Assembly: GCA_000230935.2 (NCBI GenBank)
Contig: AGIQ01000002.1
Location: forward strand, 1,240,001 to 1,304,000
Source of the DNA: Mycolicibacterium rhodesiae JS60
GTDB taxonomy: Bacteria; Actinomycetota; Actinomycetes; Mycobacteriales; Mycobacteriaceae
Direction of reading: 5' to 3'
DNA: 64,000 nt
The notes under the pieces were generated by a model, which worked only from the letters and a program-made list of their open reading frames with translations, made no database searches and was not told the origin of the DNA. Position numbers and translations under genes: made by a program. This document shows, one piece after another, positions 56,087-64,000 of this stretch (its first letter is position 1; each line of letters opens with the position of its first letter).

Positions 56087-56479
56087 ATGGCGCAAGACGG
56101 AGATATCCAGGCCGTGGTGTCCAATGCCGCGCATGACATCGGCGGCTTCATCAGGGCGCAGCGTGAAGCCGCTCAGGTTTCGGTGCGGCAATTGGCCGAA
56201 AAGGCCGGTGTCAGCAATCCGTACCTCAGTCAGATCGAACGGGGTCTACGGAAACCTTCTGCGGAGGTTCTGAGCCAGATTGCCAAGGCGCTGCGGATGT
56301 CTGCCGAGGTGCTCTACATCCGGGCCGGGATTCTCGAGCCCGGGGAGACGAGCAAGGTGCACGACGCGATCATCGGAGACACCGTGATCACCGAGCGTCA
56401 GAAGCAGGTTCTGCTCGACATTTACACGTCGTTCTGTCAGCAGAACGAAGCTGCCCGTGAGGAGCTGTCGACTGAGTAA
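56087..56479 (+). CDS. XRE-family regulator (Rv0474-like)
   Basis: This 130-residue protein starts at ATG 56087 behind GGGAGGTG. The helix-turn-helix is [20 protein letters not shown] followed by [17 protein letters not shown], of the ClgR/PopR-like type. The C-terminal 45 residues are helical. It precedes hbhA, as Rv0474 precedes Rv0475, and may regulate it. Confidence 0.87.
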   Translation: MAQDGDIQAVVSNAAHDIGGFIRAQREAAQVSVRQLAEKAGVSNPYLSQIERGLRKPSAEVLSQIAKALRMSAEVLYIRAGILEPGETSKVHDAIIGDTVITERQKQVLLDIYTSFCQQNEAAREELSTE

Positions 56480-56550
56480 CAGGCCGGCAACCTCTGAAAC
56501 CGTTATCTGACAACCGATTCGAACATCGAAGCATCGAAAGGAGCCACACC

Positions 56551-57162
56551 ATGGCTGAGAACAATCCCAACCTCGAGGACCTGAAGGCCCCGTTGCTCGC
56601 CGCGGTAGGTGCCGCCGACCTCGCCCTGGCCACCGTCAACGAGATCCTGGCGACCCTGCGCGACCGCGCCGAAGAGGCGCGTTCCGAGGCAACCACCCGC
56701 GTCGAGGAGCGTCGTGCGGCGCTGACCAAGCTGCAGGAGGACCTGCCGGCTCGTGCCGAGGAACTGCGCGGCAAGCTGTCCACCGAGGAGCTGCGCAAGG
56801 CCGCCGAAGGCTACGTCGAGCAGGCCACGGAGACCTACAACAGCCTCGTCGAGCGCGGCGAGGCCGCCCTGGAGCGGCTGCGCAGCCAGTCTGATCTCAA
56901 GGACGTCGCTGCCCGCGCCGAGGGTTACGTCGACCAGGCCGTCGAGCTGACCCAGGAGGCCCTGGGCAACGTGTCGTCGCAGACCCGCGCCGTCGGCGAG
57001 CGTGCCGCCAAGCTGGTCGGTGTCGAGCTGCCGGCCAAGAAGGCTCCGGCCAAGGCTCCCGCCAAGAAGGCCCCGGCCAAGAAGGCCGCTCCGGCCGCCA
57101 AGAAGGCTCCGGCCAAGGCGGCCGCCAAGAAGGCCCCGGCCAAGAAGGTCACCCAGAAGTAA
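56551..57162 (+). CDS. hbhA: Heparin-binding haemagglutinin HbhA
   Basis: This 203-residue protein has a helical coiled-coil body and a C-terminal Lys/Ala/Pro tail with repeats such as [19 protein letters not shown]. That tail is the heparin-binding region, methylated in known HbhA. The sequence matches Rv0475. It acts as an adhesin at the cell surface despite lacking a standard signal peptide. A GAAAGGAG ribosome site precedes ATG 56551. Confidence 0.95.
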   Translation: MAENNPNLEDLKAPLLAAVGAADLALATVNEILATLRDRAEEARSEATTRVEERRAALTKLQEDLPARAEELRGKLSTEELRKAAEGYVEQATETYNSLVERGEAALERLRSQSDLKDVAARAEGYVDQAVELTQEALGNVSSQTRAVGERAAKLVGVELPAKKAPAKAPAKKAPAKKAAPAAKKAPAKAAAKKAPAKKVTQK

Positions 57163-57207
57163 CCGGTTCGACCGTACGGACAAGACCCGCCTACTCTTGT
57201 AGCTGTG

Positions 57208-57486
57208 ATGCTGCAAGGTGTGGCGGGTCTTGTTCTTCAGATCGTGTTCTGGGTGGTCACGGTGGTGACCATCTACGCGTTCGTCCACGCGGCGATGCAG
57301 CGGCCCGATGCGTACACCGCGGCGGAGAAGCTCACCAAGCCGGTCTGGTTGGTGATCCTCGGTGTCGCGGGTGTGCTGTCGCTGTTCCTCGGCGTCATGG
57401 GTGTCGCGATCGCGGCCGTGGCCGCCGGTGTGTACCTGGTGGACGTCCGGCCCAAGCTGCTCGAGGTCCAGGGGAAGTCGCGCTGA
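57208..57486 (+). CDS. DUF2516 membrane protein (Rv0476-like)
   Basis: This 92-residue protein starts at ATG 57208 (GTG 57205 is an alternative) and has two membrane helices ([19 protein letters not shown] and [20 protein letters not shown], with a third stretch). It matches DUF2516 and Rv0476 by position. The function is unknown. Confidence 0.82.
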   Translation: MLQGVAGLVLQIVFWVVTVVTIYAFVHAAMQRPDAYTAAEKLTKPVWLVILGVAGVLSLFLGVMGVAIAAVAAGVYLVDVRPKLLEVQGKSR

Positions 57487-57509
57487 CCACACGAGGCCTT
57501 CTGGCCGGT

Positions 57510-57902
57510 GTGCTGGTCGTCGTGCCCATCGCACTGGGCCTGTCGGCCCCTGCGGCGGCCGACACCACTGCGGTGCCGCCGTTCATCGACCACGTCCAGT
57601 GGGCGAACTGGGGGGATCTGAAAAGCCTGCGGGTCTATCCCACGCGAGCCGGCCGTCAGGCGGCCGCCCAACTCCTCAAGCCGCCGTGGCAGATCGATGA
57701 GGCGTGGGGTGAGGTGCTGGCCCTGGCTCCCGATGCCGACCTCCCCGGGATGCGGGACCAGTTCGTCTGCCACTTCCGTTTCGCGGAGTTCGGCCAGCCG
57801 GGCAAGACCAGCTGGAACCTGGAGCCGTTCCGGCCCGTGGTCGACGACGAGACGATGACGGCATCCGGCTGTAACCCGGGCGGTCTGGACGAGCCGTTCT
57901 AG
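57510..57902 (+). CDS. Secreted DUF2599 protein (Rv0477-like)
   Basis: This 130-residue protein is read from GTG 57510; a signal peptide ([16 protein letters not shown]) follows. The mature part contains [14 protein letters not shown] and [20 protein letters not shown] segments that match Rv0477 of the DUF2599 family, with two cysteines. The GTG start leaves little positive charge before the signal, so a CTG at 57483 overlapping the previous stop could be the true start. It overlaps deoC by one base (TAGTG). Confidence 0.78.
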   Translation: MLVVVPIALGLSAPAAADTTAVPPFIDHVQWANWGDLKSLRVYPTRAGRQAAAQLLKPPWQIDEAWGEVLALAPDADLPGMRDQFVCHFRFAEFGQPGKTSWNLEPFRPVVDDETMTASGCNPGGLDEPF

Positions 57903-58582
57903 TGCGTTCGCCAGCCGAGGTGGCCGCGCTCGTCGACCACACCCTGCTCAAACCCGAAGCCACCGAGGCTGACGTCGCCGCCCTGGTCGAGGAGGCCGTC
58001 GAACTGGGGGTGTTCGCGGTGTGCGTGTCCCCGTCGATGGTGTCCGTCGCGCACCGAGCCGCAGGGGCTCGTCCCGAAGGGATCGCCATCGCCGCCGTCG
58101 CCGGCTTTCCATCCGGCAAGCACCTGGCGAGCGTCAAGGCCGGGGAGGCCGCGGCTGCGGTCGGTGACGGTGCCGCCGAGATCGACATGGTCATCGATGT
58201 CGGGGCGGCGCTCACCGGAGACTTCGCCCAGGTTGCCGCGGACATCGCGACAGTGCGCTCCGCCGTCCCCGGTGCCGTGCTGAAGGTGATCGTCGAATCG
58301 GCCGCGCTGCTGCGCCTCGGCGACGAGCAGACGTTGGTGGCGACGTGCCGCGCCGCCGAAGAATCCGGCGCCGATTTCGTCAAGACCTCCACCGGTTTTC
58401 ATCCCGCCGGAGGTGCGTCGGTGACGGCCGTTGAGATCATGGCGAGAACTGTCGGCGGTCGGCTCGGCGTCAAAGCCAGCGGCGGCATCCGCACCGCCGA
58501 GCACGCGCTGGCGATGCTCGACGCGGGTGCGACCCGACTCGGGTTGTCGGGGACACGCGCGGTGCTCGACGGTCTTGGCTAG
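57902..58582 (+). CDS. deoC: Deoxyribose-phosphate aldolase
   Basis: This 226-residue enzyme starts at GTG 57902. It has the Schiff-base lysine in FVKTSTGF, the DHTLLKPE start and the GVKASGGIR end typical of DeoC. It cleaves 2-deoxyribose-5-phosphate to glyceraldehyde-3-phosphate and acetaldehyde. The position matches Rv0478. Its last 25 bases plus the stop are duplicated downstream around a hairpin. Confidence 0.95.
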   Translation: MRSPAEVAALVDHTLLKPEATEADVAALVEEAVELGVFAVCVSPSMVSVAHRAAGARPEGIAIAAVAGFPSGKHLASVKAGEAAAAVGDGAAEIDMVIDVGAALTGDFAQVAADIATVRSAVPGAVLKVIVESAALLRLGDEQTLVATCRAAEESGADFVKTSTGFHPAGGASVTAVEIMARTVGGRLGVKASGGIRTAEHALAMLDAGATRLGLSGTRAVLDGLG

Positions 58583-58584
58583 AT
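58558..58584 (+). repeat. 27-bp direct repeat, copy 1 (deoC 3' end)
   Basis: CGCGGTGCTCGACGGTCTTG and seven further bases end deoC. It recurs at 58672-58698 with one mismatch. Confidence 0.85.
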
Positions 58585-58606
58585 CAATCGACTGTGCGCC
58601 CACGGT

Positions 58607-58666
58607 ATCGAGTGTGCGTGCAGGGCGAAGATTTCAACGAAATCCCGCCCTGAATGCACACTCGAT
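58607..58666 (+). repeat. Hairpin element between deoC and the DUF2993 gene
   Basis: Arms 58607-58627 (ATCGAGTGTGC...) and 58646-58666 (...GCACACTCGAT) are 21 bases each, with two mismatches and an 18-base loop. The unit lies between two copies of the deoC end, like an inserted repetitive palindrome. It can act as a bidirectional terminator for the convergent genes. Confidence 0.8.
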
Positions 58667-58671
58667 CTGAA

Positions 58672-58698
58672 CGCGGTGCTCGACGGTCTGGGCTAGAT
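58672..58698 (+). repeat. 27-bp direct repeat, copy 2
   Basis: It copies the deoC 3' end with one base changed (TTG to GGG region). The stop codon of the convergent DUF2993 gene lies in this copy. Confidence 0.85.
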
Positions 58699-59637
58699 GC
58701 CGGCGAAGCAGGGGTCCTGCTGGCCGTTGGGGATCGTCGCGTTGCGAGTGATGAACTTCGCGGTGACGCCGTCTTCGGTGACCGCGACGCTGTCGGCGTG
58801 AATGCCCATCGGCAGGTTCTTGGTCAACGTGGTCATGAACGCGTCCAGGGCGGGCTGCACTGATTCCTTCGGCAGCATGAAGCCCAACCCGGTCAGGCTG
58901 AGCACCTGCAGGTTCAGTTGGCCGTTGGACACCGACGGCTTGACGATCACGCTGCCCAGTCCGCCTTGTAACTCGATCGTGCCGTCGGACGGCGTCGTGG
59001 TGACGCCGCTGATCAGGCTGCCCAGGAACGGGATGGCGTCCTGCACGGTCTGCTTGATGCCGTCGCTGGACCAGGTGATGTTCGCGTCCAGCGCGCCCAT
59101 CGTCCCGGCCGAGTTGGCGGTCTGGTTGATCCGGACGTCGTCGAGGAGCAGATCGAGCTTCATGCCCTTGGCTTGGCGGATCTGATTACCTGCGGTCTCG
59201 ACGTGAATGTCGTTGTAGTGCTTGGTCAGGTGCTGGAGGATGAACGGCCGCACACCGAACGAGACCTTGGTCTGGTCCTGGACCACGCAGGAGACCGCCC
59301 TGGACACCACGGTGTCGGCGACATGGCGCACGTAGAGCTCGGTGCCGAGCAGCCCGGCGAGCACCAGCGCCACCACGATGATCAGCGACAGAACGATCGA
59401 CAGCGGGTCGCGCAGGAAGCCCCGCTTGGGCTCCTCGGGCTCCTCGGTCTGCATAGGAGGCGTCGGCGATGCCGGCGGCGGTACCTGCGGGATGTACTGC
59501 GTCGGCGGTTCGGCCGGGCTCCCCGGCCGCGGGATGTATTCGGTGGGGGTGCCCGGCCCCGGGGCCGCCGGCCAAGCCGGAGTTGTCGGGTCGCCGGGGC
59601 CGACGGGATGGCTCGGACCTTGTGGCGGATGCGTCAC
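58693..59637 (-). CDS. DUF2993/LmeA-like membrane protein (Rv0479c-like)
   Basis: This 314-residue protein starts at ATG 59637. About 80 residues are cytosolic and Pro/Gly-rich (GPGDPTTPAWPAAPGPG), then comes one membrane helix (LSIVLSLIIVVALVLAGLLG), followed by an external domain resembling DUF2993 (LmeA-like tubular lipid-binding). It corresponds to Rv0479c. It overlaps the nitrilase gene by four bases. Confidence 0.83.
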   Translation of the reverse strand: MTHPPQGPSHPVGPGDPTTPAWPAAPGPGTPTEYIPRPGSPAEPPTQYIPQVPPPASPTPPMQTEEPEEPKRGFLRDPLSIVLSLIIVVALVLAGLLGTELYVRHVADTVVSRAVSCVVQDQTKVSFGVRPFILQHLTKHYNDIHVETAGNQIRQAKGMKLDLLLDDVRINQTANSAGTMGALDANITWSSDGIKQTVQDAIPFLGSLISGVTTTPSDGTIELQGGLGSVIVKPSVSNGQLNLQVLSLTGLGFMLPKESVQPALDAFMTTLTKNLPMGIHADSVAVTEDGVTAKFITRNATIPNGQQDPCFAGI

Positions 59638-60455
59638 CTGGGCGATTCTGCCTTATCCGCCTGAGCGAACTCTGAGCGGTTACGCAGCACCCCGAGCATT
59701 TCGCGCACCGGCGCGACGCGATCGATGTCGATATCGGCGACCACCAATTGCGGATCCTCGCCTGCCGATGCCACCACCTCGCCGAGCGGGGAGGCCACCA
59801 GACTGCCGCCCACACCGGTCGGCGCTTTGGATGCCGTGGCCATCTCGTCGCCCGGATATCCCTGGTCGACCGCGGCCACAAAACACGTCGAGTCCAGCGC
59901 GCGGGCGCGGGCCAGCAGCGTCCACTGCTCCAACTTGCCGGGCCCCGCACCCCACGACGCGTGGACGGTGATCAGCTGGGCGCCACGATCGGCGAGCTCG
60001 GTGTAGAGGGTGGGGAAGCGGATGTCGTAGCAGAGGGTGAGCCCGACGCCGACTCCGTCGACGGTGATCACCACCGGCTCCCGGCCGGGCGCCACGGCAT
60101 CGGACTCGGCGAATCCGAACGCGTCGTACATGTGGATCTTGTCGTAGTGCGCGTCGACATCGGGCCCGACGGCCAGCACGGTGTTCGTGACCCGGCCGTC
60201 GGGGACCGGGGTGAACATGCCGGCCAGCACGGTGATGCCCGCGCGGTGCGCGATGCGGCGCACCTCGTCGGCCCACGGTCCGTCGAGTGGTTCGGCCACC
60301 GGCGCCAGCGGCACGCCGAACCGGCACATCATCCCTTCGGGGAACATGACCAACTGGGCGCCGGCGTCCGCGGCGCGGCGGGTGTAGTCCTCGACCAGCT
60401 TCAGGTTCACGGCCGGGTCGGAGTCCGAGAGCAATTGGGCCAGGGCAATCCGCAT
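59634..60455 (-). CDS. Carbon-nitrogen hydrolase (nitrilase superfamily, Rv0480c-like)
   Basis: This 273-residue protein has the Glu-Lys-Cys triad of nitrilases: MFPEGMMC, KIHMYDAFG and LCYDIRFP. It belongs to the omega-amidase/Nit branch. The DNA is in the same operon as the DUF2993 gene, with a four-base overlap. It corresponds to Rv0480c (often called an amidohydrolase). Confidence 0.9.
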   Translation of the reverse strand: MRIALAQLLSDSDPAVNLKLVEDYTRRAADAGAQLVMFPEGMMCRFGVPLAPVAEPLDGPWADEVRRIAHRAGITVLAGMFTPVPDGRVTNTVLAVGPDVDAHYDKIHMYDAFGFAESDAVAPGREPVVITVDGVGVGLTLCYDIRFPTLYTELADRGAQLITVHASWGAGPGKLEQWTLLARARALDSTCFVAAVDQGYPGDEMATASKAPTGVGGSLVASPLGEVVASAGEDPQLVVADIDIDRVAPVREMLGVLRNRSEFAQADKAESPR

Positions 60456-60464
60456 CCCGCCAGC

Positions 60465-61334
60465 CTACGTCGGCGCCACCGTCGACCAGGGAACAGTCAG
60501 CACCGCATCGCGGGCATTGCGCCGCTGCGCCTCGATCGGTATCCCGGCCGTGCGGAGTTCGGCGAGCATGGCCCGCCACCGGTCGCGCGGACCGAACACC
60601 GAATGCCCGGCCGCCGCCGCCCAGGCCCGATCCGCCTGGCTCAACAGCGTGTGGATCGGTTCACCCGGAACATTGTGGTGGATAAGGACTTTCGGCAATC
60701 GCTCGGCCAGATCCGACGGGCGTTCGATGTGCCGGGGGTCGCATGCCAGGGTCAGGCTCACCGGTCCGTCGCGATCCAGCAGCACCCAGCAGCAGCGCCT
60801 GCCGAGCTCGTCGCACGTGCCGTCGAGGATCAGCCCACCCGGCGCGAGCCGGGCCCGCATCTGGGCCCACGCCGCCTCGACCGCATCTTCGGGGTACTGC
60901 CGCAGTACGTTGAACGCCCGCACCAGAACCGGATGCAATCCGGCGAGTTCGAAACCACCGACCCCGAATTCGACACCGTCGACGCCTGGTACCACCCGCT
61001 GTGGATCGATTTCCAAGCCGACCACCTTGAGGTCGGCGCGCACCGCCCGCAGCCGCGCCGCCAGTTCCAGGGTGGTGACGGGTAAGCGGCCGTAGCCCAG
61101 ATCGACGACCACAGGGCCGGCGGCCGATTCCAGCGCGGCGCGCACCCGCGGCGAGTTCACCAGCCAGCGGTCGGCCCGCCGCAGCCGGTTGGCATTGGTG
61201 GTTCCGCGGGTCGGAACGCCGACCGGCCGTGGTGGTCTAGTGATGGCCGGCGATCCAGTCGCGGGTGAAATCCCGTTCGTTGTCGAACAATCCGCGCAAG
61301 CCGTCCAGGACCCACTGCTCGATCTTGCCGCCAA
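60465..61334 (-). CDS. Class I SAM-dependent methyltransferase
   Basis: The region up to about residue 280 is methyltransferase-like: VVDLGYGRLPVTTLELAARL (the family GxG motif), VVGLEIDPQ, and a later GGLILDGTCDELGRR. The family usually begins with TRGTTNANRLRRADRW, which here follows a long unlikely lead. No ATG/GTG is in place, so TTG 61334 or a nearby start (or GTG 61160) is possible; the start is unresolved and would overlap the DUF2505 gene. The substrate is unknown. Confidence 0.7.
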   Translation of the reverse strand: MAARSSSGSWTACADCSTTNGISPATGSPAITRPPRPVGVPTRGTTNANRLRRADRWLVNSPRVRAALESAAGPVVVDLGYGRLPVTTLELAARLRAVRADLKVVGLEIDPQRVVPGVDGVEFGVGGFELAGLHPVLVRAFNVLRQYPEDAVEAAWAQMRARLAPGGLILDGTCDELGRRCCWVLLDRDGPVSLTLACDPRHIERPSDLAERLPKVLIHHNVPGEPIHTLLSQADRAWAAAAGHSVFGPRDRWRAMLAELRTAGIPIEAQRRNARDAVLTVPWSTVAPT

Positions 61335-61749
61335 CCAGCGGCACGTTGACCTTGCAGAGGCTGCTCAGCCGAAGCTCGCTGCCCTTGCCGGTCTGGGTCA
61401 GCACGTACGTTCCGTCGAATTTCAGCGGGGCGGCGGGCACCAGCGCCCGGTAGTGCCCGTCGGCCGAATTCGTTGCCGAGTTGAACGGGTCGAAGTGCTG
61501 TTCACGGGTGATGGTGAGCCGCAACGGAACCACCGCGGCGATCATCGGCGGCATGTCCCGGCGCGACACCGTGTGGGTGAACACGATGTCGGTGCCGGTC
61601 TCATCCGAGGAGAACTCGGCGAGCTCGGTATCGGTGTGCTGCTGGTGCTCGGCGACCAGATCTTCCCAATACGGTCGGCTGGTGAAGCTCTGATAGAGAT
61701 CGGCCACCGGCTTGTCGAGTTCGATGACGTAGTCCATGCGACGGGACAT
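61237..61749 (-). CDS. DUF2505/SRPBCC-fold protein (Rv0481c-like)
   Basis: This 170-residue protein starts at ATG 61749. The pattern MDYVIELDKPVADLYQSF, followed by NVPLVGGKIEQWVLDGLRG near the end, is the DUF2505 fold (Bet v 1-like). It is a paralogue of the next gene: both share IPLVGGK/VPLVGGK and the C-terminal helix. The fold binds hydrophobic ligands; none is known. Confidence 0.82.
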   Translation of the reverse strand: MSRRMDYVIELDKPVADLYQSFTSRPYWEDLVAEHQQHTDTELAEFSSDETGTDIVFTHTVSRRDMPPMIAAVVPLRLTITREQHFDPFNSATNSADGHYRALVPAAPLKFDGTYVLTQTGKGSELRLSSLCKVNVPLVGGKIEQWVLDGLRGLFDNERDFTRDWIAGHH

Positions 61750-61770
61750 GAGGCAACCGTACCTGCGGGA

Positions 61771-62277
61771 TCAGCCGTTCTCGGCGATCCACATCGTGGT
61801 GAACCGCTGCTCGGCAATCAGCAGGTCGACGAGCTGATTGCCGATGAAATTCTCCACCTTGCCGCCGACCAGGGGGATCCGCACCTCGACGGTGGCGCGA
61901 AAAGCCAAGCGCGCCCGCAACTCTGACGGTGCCAGCCGCGCACTGCCGGCCAATGTCACCGGCGCGCCGGGGATGCTGCCGCTGACGGTGGCTTCGGCCT
62001 GGCCGCCCACCAGTCCGGTCCAACTCTCCGCGCGCCGGATTTCCAGATCGCCGTGGTGAAACTGGGTGACCACGGCAGGCAACCGGTCGGCCCGCAGCAC
62101 CTGGGTGGTCGTCACCTCGACACCGCCGTCGTGAGTCAACCGGATCGAATTCAAGGTCGCGTCGTCGGCACCGGAGTCGGCCAGCCGGGCCAACCAGTAC
62201 TGCTCGTCGAGAAATGCTCGGTGCACCTGTTCGACACTGCCCTCGTAATCAGTGGCCATGTCGAATGAACGCGGCAT
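61771..62277 (-). CDS. DUF2505/SRPBCC-fold protein, paralogue
   Basis: This 168-residue protein starts at ATG 62277. It has the same layout as the neighbour (SFDMATDYEGSVEQVHRAF, IPLVGGKVENFIGNQLVDLL). The two lie head to tail, 21 bases apart, and appear to be a tandem duplication. It is divergent from murB, only five bases from that gene's GTG. Confidence 0.82.
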   Translation of the reverse strand: MPRSFDMATDYEGSVEQVHRAFLDEQYWLARLADSGADDATLNSIRLTHDGGVEVTTTQVLRADRLPAVVTQFHHGDLEIRRAESWTGLVGGQAEATVSGSIPGAPVTLAGSARLAPSELRARLAFRATVEVRIPLVGGKVENFIGNQLVDLLIAEQRFTTMWIAENG

Positions 62278-62282
62278 AGCTG

Positions 62283-63404
62283 GTGAGGCTACCGTTACGG
62301 GCCGTGGGAGCAGGGCAGGGGCACGGCGGGCAGGAGCGAAGCGACCCGGGAAACCGTTATGCCGGCGCGGCGGTTGCCGACGACGTCCCGCTGGCCACAT
62401 TGACCACACTGCGGGTCGGGCCGGTCGCCCGCCGCGTCATCACCTGCACCACAGCCGAGCAGATCGTGGCCGCCCTCGGCGAAGTCGACCGGGCCGCTGA
62501 CGGTCCGGTCCTGGTTCTTGCCGGCGGATCGAACGTCGTCATCGCCGATGACCTCACCGACCTGACGGTCGTGCGGCTGGCCAACCAGGCCGTCAGCGTC
62601 GAGGGTGGGCTGTTGCGTGCCGGCGCCGGTGCTGTCTGGGACGACGTGGTGGTCGCGGCCGTGACGGCCGGATTGGGCGGACTGGAGTGCCTGTCCGGGA
62701 TTCCCGGTTCGGCCGGCGCCACCCCGGTGCAAAACGTCGGCGCCTACGGCGTGGAAGTGGGCGACTACCTCACTCGCGTCCGGCTGCTCGATCGGCGAAC
62801 CTCGCAGGTGAGCTGGGTCCCTGCCGGCGAACTCGGGCTGGCATACCGGCACAGCGACCTGAAGAATTCCGCGGCTGCCGTGGTCGTGGAAGTGGAGTTC
62901 GCCCTCGATGAGACCGGCCGCTCGGCCCCGTTGCGGTATGCCGAGCTGACCAAGGCGCTGGGTGTGCCGGCAGGGGACCGGGCCGAGCCCGCTGACGTGC
63001 GTGCGACCGTGCTGGACTTGCGCACCCGCAAGGGCATGGTGCTCGACGCCGACGACCACGACACCTGGAGCGTCGGCTCGTTCTTCACCAACCCCGTCGT
63101 CACCGCGGCCCGCTTCGACGAGCTCCAGGCCCGCCGCGACGATCCGGTGCCGCATTACCCGGCGCCTGACGGCGTCAAGCTCGCCGCCGGCTGGCTGGTG
63201 GAGCAGGCCGGCTTCGGCAAGGGCTATCCGAGCCCTCACGCGCCGTGCCGATTGTCGACCAAGCATGCGCTGGCTGTGACCAACCGCGGCAGCGCCACCA
63301 CGACCGACGTGCTGGCACTGGCGCGTACCGTCCGCGACGGAGTGCGAGACGCATTCGGTATCACCTTGGTGCCCGAACCCGTACTGGTCGACTGTTCGCT
63401 GTAG
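62283..63404 (+). CDS. murB: UDP-N-acetylenolpyruvoylglucosamine reductase MurB
   Basis: This 373-residue enzyme matches the M. tuberculosis MurB sequence I recall (Rv0482) from [16 protein letters not shown] on. It has the FAD-binding [29 protein letters not shown], the catalytic serine in [11 protein letters not shown], and [10 protein letters not shown] at the end. It makes UDP-MurNAc for peptidoglycan. The start is uncertain: GTG 62283 or GTG 62304. The N-terminal 30 residues contain a stretch encoded by the dispersed 23-bp motif ([10 protein letters not shown]). Confidence 0.95.
   Translation: MRLPLRAVGAGQGHGGQERSDPGNRYAGAAVADDVPLATLTTLRVGPVARRVITCTTAEQIVAALGEVDRAADGPVLVLAGGSNVVIADDLTDLTVVRLANQAVSVEGGLLRAGAGAVWDDVVVAAVTAGLGGLECLSGIPGSAGATPVQNVGAYGVEVGDYLTRVRLLDRRTSQVSWVPAGELGLAYRHSDLKNSAAAVVVEVEFALDETGRSAPLRYAELTKALGVPAGDRAEPADVRATVLDLRTRKGMVLDADDHDTWSVGSFFTNPVVTAARFDELQARRDDPVPHYPAPDGVKLAAGWLVEQAGFGKGYPSPHAPCRLSTKHALAVTNRGSATTTDVLALARTVRDGVRDAFGITLVPEPVLVDCSL
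62328..62350 (+). repeat. Dispersed 23-bp motif, copy 2
   Basis: GGGCAGGAGCGAAGCGACCC plus GGG matches the copy at 27080-27102 except for one base. Here it encodes part of the MurB N-terminal lead. Confidence 0.6.
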
Positions 63405-63560
63405 GCCGGCCCGCTGGCGCCGTCACCCGGGGATTCACCACGCCGGTGGCGACACGCCATGCGAATATTTTGAAAATTAACCCGTACGACCAAAAATGGG
63501 GAGAATGGTTGGGTGTCGGCCCGCTCGCGGGTTTGCTTCGAGGACTTTTGGGGGATTGAG

Positions 63561-64000
63561 ATGGCCACTGCGACCACGAAAATCGTGAAGCGCGGACCGC
63601 ACCGCACGCTGGGGGTCCGAACTTGGCTGGGCGCGGGCGCGCTGACCCTGGGTGTGGGCGCCGCCCTGGCGGGTGCGACGGCGGTTGCCCAAGCCGACAC
63701 CGGGGGTCATGCGGCATCGAGTTCGACGTCGTCGAGCTCGTCGAGCGCGTCCGATGCGGGGCCCCAACGCAAGGCCGGTGTGGCGTCGACCAAGCGGATG
63801 GCGCCGGTGGCGAAGGTGGCGAACGCCCGGCCCGCTGCGGCAAGCAAATCCGCCGTGGGAAGCGCACAGACCAACGAGACCACGCAGACGATCAACACTC
63901 CGTTCGGCCCCATCACCGTGTCGATCAGCGCCACGGTTCCTGACCTCGGTGAGAGCGGGCCGGTATCGGTCGACGTGAACGCGAGCACCCCGCTGGGCCG
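63561..64000 (+). CDS. Ser-rich exported surface protein, 3' end outside window
   Basis: The frame starts at ATG 63561 and runs off the window after 146 residues. A hydrophobic segment (TWLGAGALTLGVGAALAGAT) ends in AVAQADTGG, a signal cut, followed by a Ser-rich stalk (ASSSTSSSSSASDAG) and an Ala/Lys region. It resembles the N-terminus of the large repeat protein at 9794-12841, suggesting the same surface-protein class. It replaces the lprQ gene expected next to murB. Confidence 0.75.
   Translation, partial: MATATTKIVKRGPHRTLGVRTWLGAGALTLGVGAALAGATAVAQADTGGHAASSSTSSSSSSASDAGPQRKAGVASTKRMAPVAKVANARPAAASKSAVGSAQTNETTQTINTPFGPITVSISATVPDLGESGPVSVDVNASTPLG

Noticed and set aside
57020..57160. 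Short DNA repeats at the hbhA end
   Set aside because: They are the known Lys/Ala/Pro repeats of HbhA, coding in frame.

Overview
The window looks like a rapidly growing, environmental Mycobacterium (Mycolicibacterium). It is GC-rich, has many GTG starts and many 4-base ATGA/GTGA gene overlaps. From about 16.6 kb to 63.4 kb it follows the groEL2-to-murB backbone known from M. tuberculosis (Rv0439c to Rv0482): SDR, groEL2, echA2-type hydratase, S9 peptidase, aldehyde dehydrogenase, DUF779, lpdC, ramB, thioesterase, aceA/icl, fadB2, umaA, TetR, DUF445, XRE regulator, hbhA, deoC, nitrilase and murB. All names come from motifs and recalled family sequences; no search was run.

The first 6.5 kb is accessory. 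It is a tightly coupled plus-strand operon: an unassigned protein cut by the window edge, an acyl carrier protein, an extended SDR/thioester-reductase-like enzyme, a nucleoside-diphosphate-kinase-like protein, an AfsA-type hotdog enzyme, a UbiA prenyltransferase and a GT1 glycosyltransferase. A convergent P450 overlaps the end of the last gene. This set resembles a biosynthetic cluster for an acyl/prenyl glycoside or butyrolactone-like metabolite and is the strongest candidate here for an undescribed system. A helicase, a large cadherin/Ig-like repeat surface protein, a LuxR-type ATPase regulator and a cupin protein follow.

From 16.6 to 35.5 kb come an SDR/TetR divergent pair with two operator-like repeats, groEL2 behind two CIRCE elements, an endonuclease-like gene flanked by inverted palindromes, metabolic enzymes, a GjpA-like exported protein, PAP2 and PPK2 phosphate enzymes, and a three-gene operon that looks like a type VII secretion substrate locus. 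From 35.9 to 39.3 kb an IS481-family element sits at the front of the DUF779 gene. It has a 15-bp target duplication and appears to supply a replacement in-frame start codon.

From 39 to 50 kb is core carbon metabolism: lipoamide dehydrogenase, a diguanylate cyclase, ramB, a thioesterase, isocitrate lyase, fadB2 and a mycolic-acid methyltransferase. A small graveyard of remnants (ramB, carboxymuconolactone decarboxylase and a small membrane protein) lies at 43.0-43.3 kb. From 50 to 64 kb are a second PPK2, a Pro/Gly-rich exported protein, a metallopeptidase-like lipoprotein, the hbhA region, deoC with a duplicated 3' end around a hairpin, a DUF2993/nitrilase/methyltransferase/DUF2505 group, murB, and the start of a second Ser-rich exported protein. 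No rRNA, tRNA or CRISPR array was seen.
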